This document shows positions 1 to 12,500 of a DNA stretch of 35,035 nt, in pieces. The stretch is from Nemertoderma westbladi. Its lineage: Eukaryota; Xenacoelomorpha; Nemertodermatida; Nemertodermatidae. The translations under genes were made by a program, and so were the position numbers. Numbering within the stretch: position 1 is the first letter of the stretch; the number at the start of each line of letters is the position of its first letter. The stretch is taken from the NCBI GenBank assembly GCA_032718475.1, contig JAUCBJ010005531.1, positions 1 to 35,035 of the forward strand. The letters are read 5' to 3'. Under the pieces are notes generated by a model. That model ran no database searches, had not been told where the DNA came from, and worked only from the letters and a program-made list of their open reading frames with translations.

Positions 1-1898
1 TAGCGTATGGGGGAAAAACTGGGTTGCGGGGCGAAGGGCCAGTTACATCCCACAGAAGCTTTTACACCAGTTGAATGACCTGAAATACGGTTTATATCAT
101 GGGATGTTAAAGCTTCTGTGACTAAAATGCAAATTTTATAGGGATAAGGTCTACTCCAAACAAATAGAACTGAGTAAGTGTCTTCCCAAATTCCCACACA
201 CCCCAATGTGTTAACTACCAATAGAAACTATTTTCTTTGTCCCAATACAGTTGGCCCTGGCTAAAAATGTAAACAAGGACGCATGTGAGTTTTTCATTGG
301 ATGATGACATGATTGCGTATACTTCTAGGAATTAGCTAAGCTGGAAGTTCAGTGTTCTGCTTTGCTGATAGCAGAAGGGCGTATTTTGCCGTTAACATCA
401 TGGCTTAGAAATGTGAAAGAATTATAGTTAATTACCAAAGCACTGGAGTACACTCACAGTACTGAAATACCGCATGGCTGTATACACTGTAAATAACTAA
501 ACACTGATTATTGTTGTTTGTATATGATACTTGATAGTTCAATTTATGTAAAATATTGTTGATGATATATGGAGATGCCGCTTAATCAATAACTCTCGAA
601 ACTTAACATATTGTTATTTATATCAAAGGAGGTAAGCTGTGGTGGGTAAATTAGTGACTCTGGTTCACCATCAATTGGTGTGCATGAGTATACATAGTAT
701 TTAATAGCCCCAATGTGCATGTGCCTGCCAAACTCCTTATGAACAAAATTGCCTCAAGTCAGCAAATCAGGTCCCAGAGTGTATTTCAGTCGGGTCCCTT
801 ATACCACGCCCCTAAAGGGTGTGCAGGCTATGATTCTTGTTAACAATTACTGTAATTACTGTAAGACATACAGACCTGTTTGTTATCTAGAACGCAACAT
901 CTGAATAATAATCAAGATAATAAAGAATAATCAATCATAATAAAGAACTGTTAATAATATCCCGTACATGAAAATAGTTGATAAGAATTATAAAGCGAGA
1001 ATCAATCGAATGATACATAACCAGCCTAATTCTAGTAAGCCAATATATTTCAGGCTCCCTCACGGGTCATACGCCGTGCTAGTCGATTTATATCTGATGT
1101 CAACAATTTTGGCAAAATTGAGCAAGATTTCTGTGATAATAAAAATTGATGGTGAAAATTATCGAAGTCTTAAAAGCGCGAACATGGGATCTAGGGTGGT
1201 AGTAGACTTGGTGTGAGTTGTTCGGACATGGGGGGTGTAGGTAGATACCAAGCGATAGTTTATAGACCACGAGGGATTACTGTTCAAATGAGTTTTAATA
1301 GCGCTGGATCTAAGTGAAAACTGAGCTGGTTTCATCTTTAACTTCACATATATTGTTAATGATAGTATAGTACTTAGAACGTTACAGAGATAAAACCAGC
1401 TAATGCACCGAAGTCTGGTCTCGTGCAAAGCAATGGCACTGCACAGAATGAATAGTAAATGTCGGTTTTTGTACCGTAATAACTATGCATTTGCTACGTA
1501 CACCATAGCGATAATGATGAACAACTGAAACTACAATATAAATCTGTATGTAATACTATATTTCTGCCACTTGCAAAGCGAGAGCTAACCTGTGATTGCC
1601 TTACTGTAGTTAAATAAGTATTACTTTTAAAACTCAAATGTTGTGTAAATTCCTGCCTGTCACCTGTCATCAATCCCCTGTGCGCCATTTGGTTGGGATG
1701 GCGCAGATTAAGAGGGGGATTGAAGGGGAGAAACTTCCCCCCTTCTTTTATTTATGGTTAAATTTAATAAACACCAATTTTGTGATAGAATTGTTCAATT
1801 TTAATTTGATTGTGAACAATTGACACATTGAACAATTGTGAACAAAAGACACACAATTGTGCTCTCTCTAAGTTACGACACGAGTAGGCCTACAACAC
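1..1898. other. No recognisable gene; AT-rich flank
   Basis: No reading frame here resembles a known family, and the open stretches (for example 968-1216) are short and lack coding character. It is either an upstream intron of the ShKT gene or intergenic DNA. The only structures seen are a 12-bp inverted repeat (51-62 against 109-120, arms CACAGAAGCTTT) and one TAGGCCTAC motif at about 1885-1892, the same palindromic core found in the large satellite further along. Confidence 0.5.
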
Positions 1899-1904
1899 GG
1901 ATGT

Positions 1905-2176
1905 AGGACAATTCGGTCCCGGACAATTCGGTCCGGACAATTCGGTCACGGACAATTCGGTCCCGGACAATTCGGTCCCGAAACACTAAATAAATGGGAC
2001 CGAATTGTCCGGGACCGAATTGTCCTAGGACCGAATTGTCCTAGGACCGAATTGTCCGGGACCGAATTGTCCGGGACCGAATTGTCCGGGACCGAATTGT
2101 CCGGGACCGAATTGTCCGGGACCGAATTGTCCGGGACCGAATTGTCCGGGACCGAATTGTCCGGGACCAAATTGTC
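1905..2176. repeat. Left arm: inverted arrays of a 15-bp unit
   Basis: Five units read GGACAATTCGGTCCC (one is a base short, one has an A substitution). After a 16-bp A-rich spacer about twelve units follow in the opposite orientation (GGGACCGAATTGTCC). Two of these begin with TA instead of GG. The two blocks can pair as a hairpin. Confidence 0.9.
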
Positions 2177-2811
2177 CGGTTCCGAATAGCAACTTTTTAG
2201 TGCTTTTTTGATATTGATGAATGTTCTAGAACTTTAGTAGATATATTTGTTATGCTAGCTAGTTTTATTTACTTGCTAGAATTTTTTGAAATTTAAAAAT
2301 ACTGTATTTTTTTTTATTTTTGTTATTGGTAGTGTTCGAGAACATTATTATATATTATTTATTAAGGTGTAGCTAGTGTTTTTTTTTACTAGCTAACATT
2401 TCCTTGAAATTATAAAAAAACTTGTGAAAACATTGATATTTCAGAATTAGGCCTAAACTGTTGCTGATTATATTAATTACCCACAATATTGATGATATTA
2501 TATCAGTCCCTGAATGAGATCCAGCTATTATCTAGGATAATAATTTAGGCTTGTTAACCAACCAACAACACATACAGTATATACATACGCAATATATAAA
2601 AAAAATCAGTATTAAAAATAAACATTTAAAATACATACTATTACTAGCTAGTAAATAATCACAAGCTCCATAAAAACACCATAGCTACCATAAATAATAA
2701 TGTTAACAAAAAAAATAAATTAAAAAAAAAAAAAAAAATACTAGCTACCATATAATAATATATATTAAGGTTCTAGAACATTCACCATTATATAATACCA
2801 ATTAAATTTGG

Positions 2812-2996
2812 TCCCGGACAATTCGGTCCCGGACAATTCGGTCCCGGACAATTCGGTCCCATTAATATGCATGTTTTGGGACCGAATTGTCCTAGTCAGT
2901 ATCCGGACAATTCGGTCCCGGACAATTCGGTCCCAAAACAAAAAATTAATGGGACCGAATTGTCCTGGACCGAATTGTCCGGGACCGAATTGTCCT
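2812..2996. repeat. Right arm: inverted arrays of the same 15-bp unit
   Basis: The order is three units forward, one reverse, two forward and three reverse, separated by spacers of 12 to 18 bp. The spacer between the last forward and reverse blocks (about 2935-2950) resembles the spacer of the left arm. Fewer units than on the left show that copy number has changed since the arms were equal. Confidence 0.88.
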
Positions 2997-3011
2997 GCTT
3001 CCCTACAACAC

Positions 3012-3375
3012 TCCTCTTGTTTACCAAACTCCATAAAGGGATACATGAATAATCGAATGTAACATTATGTTTCTTACTGACTTAGTTACAATAATTATAG
3101 TAAGGCAGTTGCATCACCAATATTATTTTTCTCTATTGAGTGTTCCCAGTTATTATTTATTGCAAAATTATCTAATCATCACTATATTGTGAGGAACCGA
3201 GAGTTTACTTACTCTCTAAGAATTACTCGCTGACTGGCTGAGTGATCTTCGACTGATCATAAATCATTATGAAATAGTCACAATGAAATTAATGACACGA
3301 ACTAAATAATTATTTTTCATTGGATGATTTTGAAAATGTTTCATTGAATTGTTTTATTTTCCCATTTTGTTACAG
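3012..3375. other. Intron or upstream DNA before first visible ShKT exon
   Basis: AT-rich and non-coding. It ends in a normal 3' splice site, with a T-rich tract followed by TTACAG at 3370-3375. Confidence 0.6.
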
Positions 3376-3504
3376 TTTGTGTCGAAGAAGATGATCAATT
3401 TCCAGATTGTGCCGGATGGTCTACGATGGGTGAATGTACAGCGAATCCTGGCTTTATGTACAACAATTGCCAAACAAGTTGCGACAGATGTGGTGATGGA
3501 ACGG
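3376..3504 (+). CDS. ShKT exon 1 of those visible
   Basis: A 129-bp exon, phase 1 at both ends, between TTACAG and GGTAAGT. It encodes one full ShKT domain with six cysteines. Recognisable pieces are CAGW, TMGEC, NPGFMYNNC and QTSCDRC, followed by a GDGTG linker. The frame is open throughout and the cysteine spacing matches the later exons. The frame at its 5' edge requires an upstream exon also ending in phase 1. Confidence 0.88.
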
Positions 3505-6500
3505 GTAAGTTATTCCATAAAATGTGTTTTCCGCTGGAATATGTATGTAGATATTCTGTAGATATTAGATGCTGTTCTAATTCCGCAGAATTCTATTATA
3601 TTCTGCGATACTAAATTCTGTACTTGTTATTCTTATATACAATAATATATATATTATATACATAAACAATAAATATACCCAAATGCACTCCAAACAAACA
3701 TGCTGTGAGTTTAAACCATCTCATATAAAATGAATAAATTATATATTAACTATTTTAAATCATATTATTATTATCATTATAGTATGCACTGAACTACCAG
3801 ACGACAATTCGAACTGCGCAGGTTGGGCTGCTATTGGGGAATGCGCAGCCAACGCTGGTTACATGCACGTTCACTGTCAGACCAGTTGTGATTACTGTCA
3901 GGATGGTGGAGGTAAGTACAATATTGTTACATCAACAGAAGTAGCCGCCTGACTCTCCTTTAATTCACCTCAGAGGCTTATATTGATGAAAGGATATGTC
4001 AGTTTAAGTAAAATTACCGTAATCGCGACAAATTACACACAAACCCTTTTTTTACATTTTTTTCTTACATTTTTTTCTTACATTTTTTAAATAAACAATA
4101 AGATGGATAATTTGCATAATAAAATGACATGGTTCTAGTTAGTAAGTAATGTGAACAATAGATTATTTCAACTCAATAATTAGCATCATGTATATCTGTA
4201 ATCAATATTCAATGACGTCACTAATCAATACACAGTCATATGGAAATAGAAAATTCCAAACTAACAAAATCACCTCCAAAAATATATCATTAAATAATGA
4301 GTATCAGCCCCCCCCCCCCCTCCAAAAAAAAAGAATATATAGGCCCTATCAATAAAATAAAGTAGGCCTATAACCTTATAATATGCTTGGCTTAATAATA
4401 TCTACCACTATTTCAGCTGTTGTAGATCTATTTTCCTTGCTGATTATTCGAGTCTTCATGATATAGTTCCCAATTTCCTTAAAGCATATTATATTCTGTA
4501 CATCACCGATGCTCTACTGGAATGTTTTGGGCGGCCTGATAAAATTATTGGCTGAGCTTTTAGTCTTGATGTCCCATTTGTTTTCTTCTGTGAGGACATA
4601 CCTCAATCTCCCATATTATTATGAGAAAACGGTGTTGTAGTTCATCTTGGAGGATAAGAAACGCCATTTAACCTTTACTATCTCGATTGTCAAATATGTT
4701 ATTGGTTGAAACTTTATCGGATAAAATGTCATCATATTGATTGTTACAATGATGTTTTCCTAGGAAGTTCCCACCCAGCTTGATTAACTTGTTAAAATTT
4801 CATATGATCTATGAGAGTTCATTTTGGACTGGTGTCTCTTCAGTTTCTGATGCAGGTACTGTATTCTTTTCTGCCTGTACTACTGCTGTCCCACTGGCTT
4901 TGTTTTCTTTTTCATTTTTTAGCTTCGTTTTGGTTCTCGAATTTTTCCCTTTTTCAGTTGGCTTGAGATATGGTTGTTTACATTCATTAGTCGTTCTGTC
5001 ATTTTTGTTTGGTGAATGCATTCCAAATTCTTCGACTATAGGTCTATACGACATCTGAATCTCAAATCTTGAATTTTAGCTTCAAAAATTATTTATAATT
5101 CTTTGAAATTGATTTGCTTCCATAAACAAAGTCAACATCTTATGCCAATTCAGCAATATTACGTCTATTTGTTAATGTAATATATCACTCGTCATGTCTT
5201 TGAAAAGCAGTTTCTAAAACGAGTAATTTCTAAAACGTATAAAAAGGCCGTTAGCGATTTTTAAAATGTATCACATCCACATGGATTCTGTTGCTTATGA
5301 TATATAAAGTCATCTGATGTTTTCACAGTGTCCATCCGGCTCATGTGATATGTTTGTTTTACCTGATCTTGTATTTGATATTGTTCTATTCCAGATTCAG
5401 AAGAATATCTTCTTCAATGTACATAATTTGCCTCATCTGTAGGTTAAATATCATATCAAGAGGATTGACGGATTGAACTTATTGTTAATCAAACACAAAC
5501 TGGAAGTGAATTATCTGAAAATCCCCACACACTCTTTTAACCAGCTTTTTTGTCAGCTTTCACTGATGTTTTCATGATGAACCCAGATTGCTGGAGAATT
5601 CAGAGCTGTATATATGACCATACATGCTGTGTAGATTTGTTTGGCCAGGAAATTGTCGCATTCTGTGAGGTGATGTCCATTTAACCCTCTCTACAGGGGT
5701 AGTTGTCAAGGACATCGCAGATTGAGTTGATGATTATGTTTATACTAACAGAAAGATAGAATTGTGTGTCATCATTCAGAGGATCCAGAATGTGCACTTC
5801 TGTTTTGAGTGGATCAGCAATGTTGCCTATATTAAAAGTTTGTTTTCTATTAATAAATAAAGGCTGGACTTAAGTTATTGCTTACAGTTTAATTGATATA
5901 TTAACCATTTCTTCCAGTCAAACAACGGCACTTACAGACACGCTGAATGTGATGGTACACTACCAGTAGTACAACAATGTGACACTTGATACTTTTACCA
6001 ACACAGTAGAAATTCAAATTCAAAACAAACAGTAAAACTTATCGATCCGGTACAATAGGCCTACATGTTACTTCCGGCTAGCGGAACTATATTAAATTAT
6101 CGAGAAGCAATATGGATGATGAAATCCCTGCCCATTAATACAGGTACCTATATTTTGTAGAAAATTATTACAATAAAAAGTATATTACAATAAAAACAAT
6201 ATAACACATCAAATTTAAACTGGTTTCGAATGGCCTAATCGCATAGAAGTAACAATGTGGTATATTCTTGTATGTGGTACATGCCCACAGTATATCCAAG
6301 TCACATCACTCCCACTGTAATGCGATCGTTTTCGATAGCGCAAATTTTTGCAAATTCAAAAATATTATAACTTTATTTCTAGTGAAAACTGAATTATTAA
6401 GAAAAAATAAAAAATATTTTTTTTCTATATATTTGGAAAATATACCGGATGTAGTAGAAAGTGCTACAATCTCTTACTGCAAATACTATCTCTGCAAATA

Positions 6501-9500
6501 AAACATCACAGATATGGATGTCCACAAATTTATGAAAGCTCTAGCACAAATTCAACTTTGTAATGCCGGATATTTTGCTTTTCCTGGCGTTACTTACAGG
6601 ATGGTCCCAGTAACAACCACTACTGTAACGCTACTAGACTGAATATGAATCAAAGCAAAATATGACGTTTCTGTTTATTTTTTGAAATATGACTTTCAAT
6701 TTTTCTCAATAAATAGGGATACATGGCCATTTGATGACAATGGCAGCAAAATGGTAGGCCTACAGTACATAAGTATATACAACAGTAGTAGGCCTACAGT
6801 ACATAAGTATATACAACAGTAGTAGGCCTACAGTACATAAGTATATACAACATTAGTAGGCCTACATTACATAAGTATATACAACAGTAGTAGGCCTACA
6901 GTACATAAGTATATACAACAGTAGTAGGCCTACAGTACATAAGTATATACAACATTAGTAGGCCTACATTACATAAGTATATACAACATTAGTAGGCCTA
7001 CAGTACATAAGTATAACAACAGTAGTAGGCCTACATTACATAAGTATATACAACATTAGTAGGCCTACAGTACATAAGTATATACAACAGTAGTAGGCCT
7101 ACAGTACATAAGTATATACAACATTAGTAGGCCTACAGTACATAAGTATATACAACAGTAGTAGGCCTACAGTACATAAGTATATACAAACATTAGTAGG
7201 CCTACAGTACATAAGTATATACAACAGTAGTAGGCCTACAGTACATAAGTATATACAACATTAGTAGGCCTACAGTACATAAGTATATACAACAGTAGTA
7301 GGCCTACATTACATAAGTATATACAACATTAGTAGGCCTACATTACATAAGTATATACAACAGTAGTAGGCCTACAGTACATAAGTATATACAACATTAG
7401 TAGGCCTACAGTACATAAGTATATACAACATTAGTAGGCCTACATTACATAAGTATATACAACATTAGTAGGCCTACAGTACATAAGTATATACAACATT
7501 AGTAGGCCTACAGTACATAAGTATATACAACAGTAGTAGGCCTACAGTACATAAGTATATACAACAGTAGTAGGTCTACAGTACATAAGTATATACAACA
7601 GTAGTAGGCCTACAGTACATAAGTATATACAACATTAGTAGGTCTACAGTACATAAGTATATACAACAGTAGTAGGCCTACAGTACATAAGTATATACAA
7701 CAGTAGTAGGCCTACAGTACATAAGTATATACAACAGTAGTAGGCCTACAGTACATAAGTATATACAACAGTAGTAGGCCTACAGTACATAAGTATATAC
7801 AACAGTAGTAGGCCTACAGTACATAAGTATATACAACAGTAGTAGGCCTACAGTACATAAGTATATACAACATTAGTAGGTCTACAGTACATAAGTATAT
7901 ACAACAGTAGTAGGCCTACAGTACATAAGTATATACAACATTAGTAGGTCTACAGTACATAAGTATATACAACAGTAGTAGGCCTACAGTACATAAGTAT
8001 ATACAACAGTAGTAGGCCTACAGTACATAAGTATATACAACAGTAGTAGGCCTACAGTACATAAGTATATACAACAGTAGTAGGCCTACAGTACATAAGT
8101 ATATACAACAGTAGTAGGCCTACAGTACATAAGTATATACAACAGTAGTAGGCCTACAGTACATAAGTATATACAACAGTAGTAGGCCTACAGTACATAA
8201 GTATATACAACAGTAGTAGGCCTACAGTACATAAGTATATACAACAGTAGTAGGCCTACAGTACATAAGTATATACAACAGTAGTAGGCCTACAGTACAT
8301 AAGTATATACAACAGTAGTAGGCCTACAGTACAGTACATAAGTATATACAACATTAGTAGGCCTACAGTACATAAGTATATACAACATTAGTAGGTCTAC
8401 AGTACATAAGTATATACAACATTAGTAGGCCTACAGTACATAAGTATATACAACAGTAGTAGGCCTACAGTACATAAGTATATACAACAGTAGTAGGCCT
8501 ACAGTACATAAGTATATACAACATTAGTAGGCGGACAGTACATAAGTATATACAACAGTAGTAGGCCTACAGTACATAAGTATATACAACAGTAGTAGGC
8601 CTACAGTACAGTACATAAGTATATACAACATTAGTAGGCCTACAGTACATAAGTATATACAACATTAGTAGGTCTACAGTACATAAGTATATACAACATT
8701 AGTAGGCCTACAGTACATAAGTATATACAACATTAGTAGGCCTACAGTACATAAGTATATACAACATTAGTAGGCCTACAGTACATAAGTATATACAACA
8801 TTAGTAGGCCTACAGTACATAAGTATATACAACAGTAGTAGGCCTACAGTACAGTACATAAGTATATACAACATTAGTAGGCCTACAGTACATAAGTATA
8901 TACAACATTAGTAGGCCTACAGTACATAAGTATATACAACATTAGTAGGCCTACAGTACATAAGTATATACAACAGTAGTAGGCCTACAGTACAGTACAT
9001 AAGTATATACAACATTAGTAGGCCTACAGTACATAAGTATATACAACAGTAGTAGGCCTACAGTACAGTACATAAGTATATACAACAGTAGTAGGCCTAC
9101 AGTACATAAGTATATACAACAGTAGTAGGCCTACAGTACATAAGTATATACAACATTAGTAGGCCTACAGTACATAAGTATATACAACATTAGTAGGCCT
9201 ACAGTACATAAGTATATACAACATTAGTAGGCCTACAGTACATAAGTATATACAACATTAGTAGGCCTACAGTACATAAGTATATACAACATTAGTAGGC
9301 CTACAGTACATAAGTATATACAACATTAGTAGGTCTACAGTACATAAGTATATACAACAGTAGTAGGCCTACAGTACATAAGTATATACAACATTAGTAG
9401 GCCTACAGTACATAAGTATATACAACAGTAGTAGGCCTACAGTACATAAGTATATACAACATTAGTAGGCCTACAGTACATAAGTATATACAAACATTAG

Positions 9501-12500
9501 TAGGCCTACAGTACATAAGTATATACAACAGTAGTAGGCCTACAGTACATAAGTATATACAACAGTAGTAGGCCTACAGTACATAAGTATATACAACAGT
9601 AGTAGGCGGACAGTACATAAGTATATACAACAGTAGTAGGCCTACAGTACATAAGTATATACAACAGTAGTAGGCCTACAGTACATAAGTATATACAACA
9701 GTAGTAGGCCTACAGTACATAAGTATATACAACAGTAGTAGGCGGACAGTACATAAGTATATACAACAGTAGTAGGCGGACAGTACATAAGTATATACAA
9801 CAGTAGTAGGCGGACAGTACATAAGTATATACAACATTAGTAGGCCTACAGTACATAAGTATATACAACATTAGTAGGCCTACAGTACATAAGTATATAC
9901 AACATTAGTAGGCCTACAGTACATAAGTATATACAACAGTAGTAGGCGGACAGTACATAAGTATATACAACAGTAGTAGGCCTACAGTACATAAGTATAT
10001 ACAACAGTAGTAGGCCTACAGTACATAAGTATATACAACAGTAGTAGGCCTACAGTACATAAGTATATACAACAGTAGTAGGCCTACAGTACATAAGTAT
10101 ATACAACATTAGTAGGCCTACAGTACATAAGTATATACAACAGTAGTAGGCCTACAGTACATAAGTATATACAACATTAGTAGGCCTACAGTACATAAGT
10201 ATATACAACAGTAGTAGGCCTACAGTACATAAGTATATACAACATTAGTAGGTCTACAGTACATAAGTATATACAACATTAGTAGGCCTACAGTACATAA
10301 GTATATACAACATTAGTAGGCCTACAGTACATAAATATATACAACATTAGTAGGCCTGCAGTACATAAGTATATACAACATTAGTAGGCCTACAGTACAT
10401 AAGTATATACAACATTAGTAGGCCTACAGTACATAAGTATATACAACAGTAGTAGGCCTACAGTACATAAGTATATACAACAGTAGTAGGCGGACAGTAC
10501 ATAAGTATATACAACAGTAGTAGGCCTACAGTACATAAGTATATACAACAGTAGTAGGCCTACAGTACATAAGTATATACAACAGTAGTAGGCCTACAGT
10601 ACATAAGAATATACAACAGTAGTAGGCCTACAGTACATAAGTATATACAACAGTAGTAGGCGGACAGTACATAAGTATATTCAACAGTAGTAGGCCTACA
10701 GTACATAAGTATATACAACATTAGTAGGCCTACAGTACATAAGTATATACAACATTAGTAGGCCTACAGTACATAAGTATATACAACATTAGTAGGCCTA
10801 CAGTACATAAGTATATACAACAGTAGTAGGCCTACAGTACATAAGTATATACAACATTAGTAGGCCTACAGTACATAAGTATATACAACAGTAGTAGGCC
10901 TACAGTACATAAGTATATACAACATTAGTAGGCCTACAGTACATAAGTATAAACAACATTAGTAGGCCTGCAGTACATAAGTATATACAACATTAGTAGG
11001 CCTACAGTACATAAGTATATACAACATTAGTAGGCCTACAGTACATAAGTATATACAACAGTAGTAGGCCTACAGTACATAAGTATATACAACATTAGTA
11101 GGCCTACAGTACATAAGTATATACAACATTAGTAGGCGGACAGTACATAAGTATATACAACAGTAGTAGGCCTACAGTACATAAGTATATACAACAGTAG
11201 TAGGCCTACAGTACATAAGTATATACAACATTAGTAGGCCTACAGTACATAAGTATATACAACATTAGTAGGCCTACAGTACATAAGTATATACAACAGT
11301 AGTAGGCCTACAGTACATAAGTATATACAACAGTAGTAGGCCTACAGTACATAAGTATATACAACATTAGTAGGCCTACAGTACATAAGTATATACAACA
11401 TTAGTAGGCCTACAGTACATAAGTATATACAACAGTAGTAGGCCTACAGTACATAAGTATATACAACATTAGTAGGCCTACAGTACATAAGTATATACAA
11501 CAGTAGTAGGCCTACAGTACATAAGTATATACAACATTAGTAGGCCTACAGTACATAAGTATATACAACAGTAGTAGGCCTACAGTACATAAGTATATAC
11601 AACAGTAGTAGGCCTACAGTACATAAGTATATACAACAGTAGTAGGCCTACAGTACATAAGTATATACAACAGTAGTAGGCCTACAGTACATAAGTATAT
11701 ACAACAGTAGTAGGCCTACAGTACATAAGTATATACAACAGTAGTAGGCCTACAGTACATAAGTATATACAACAGTAGTAGGCCTACAGTACAGTACATA
11801 AGTATATACAACAGTAGTAGGCCTACAGTACAGTACATAAGTATATACAACATTAGTAGGCCTACAGTACATAAGTATATACAACAGTAGTAGGCCTACA
11901 GTACATAAGTATATACAACAGTAGTAGGTCTACAGTACATAAGTATATACAACAGTAGTAGGCCTACAGTACATAAGTATATACAAACATTAGTAGGCCT
12001 ACAGTACATAAGTATATACAACATTAGTAGGCCTACAGTACATAAGTATATACAACAGTAGTAGGCCTACAGTACATAAGTATATACAACATTAGTAGGC
12101 CTACAGTACATAAGTATATACAACAGTAGTAGGCCTACAGTACATAAGTATATACAACAGTAGTAGGCCTACAGTACATAAGTATATACAAACATTAGTA
12201 GGCCTACAGTACATAAGTATATACAACAGTAGTAGGCCTACAGTACATAAGTATATACAACAGTAGTAGGTCTACAGTACATAAGTATATACAACAGTAG
12301 TAGGCCTACAGTACATAAGTATATACAAACATTAGTAGGCCTACAGTACATAAGTATATACAACATTAGTAGGCCTACAGTACATAAGTATATACAACAG
12401 TAGTAGGCCTACAGTACATAAGTATATACAACATTAGTAGGCCTACAGTACATAAGTATATACAACAGTAGTAGGCCTACAGTACATAAGTATATACAAC

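Larger units (their letters stand above)
1899..3001. mobile_element. Foldback-like non-autonomous DNA element with tandem-repeat inverted arms
   Basis: Both ends of this 1.1-kb unit are arrays of a 15-bp motif (GGACAATTCGGTCCC and its complement), and the two ends are inverted with respect to each other. The outermost bases also match in inverted order (AGGACAATTCGG at about 1905-1916 and its complement at about 2984-2996). The unit is flanked by the direct repeat CCTACAACAC (1889-1898 and 3002-3011), which fits a 10-bp target-site duplication. Inside the arrays GAATGTTCTAGAAC occurs at about 2219-2232 and inverted at about 2769-2783. The core is AT-rich and codes for nothing. Long inverted arms made of short tandem repeats with a 9-10-bp duplication recall Drosophila foldback elements of the Mutator superfamily; that assignment is inference. 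Confidence 0.6.

Noticed and set aside
968-1216. 82-residue plus-strand frame beginning MKIVDKNYKARINRM
   Set aside because: No similarity I recognise, no splice or promoter context, and length within chance for AT-rich DNA with scattered stops.
1946-2170. Frames encoding repeated VPDNS or GPNCP
   Set aside because: They arise from the 15-bp units of the foldback arms, which keep any frame open because 15 is a multiple of three.
1889-3011. Whether the CCTACAACAC flanks are chance
   Set aside because: Considered, since TAGGCCTAC is common here; but a 10-bp match exactly at both edges of an inverted-repeat element is better explained as a target duplication.
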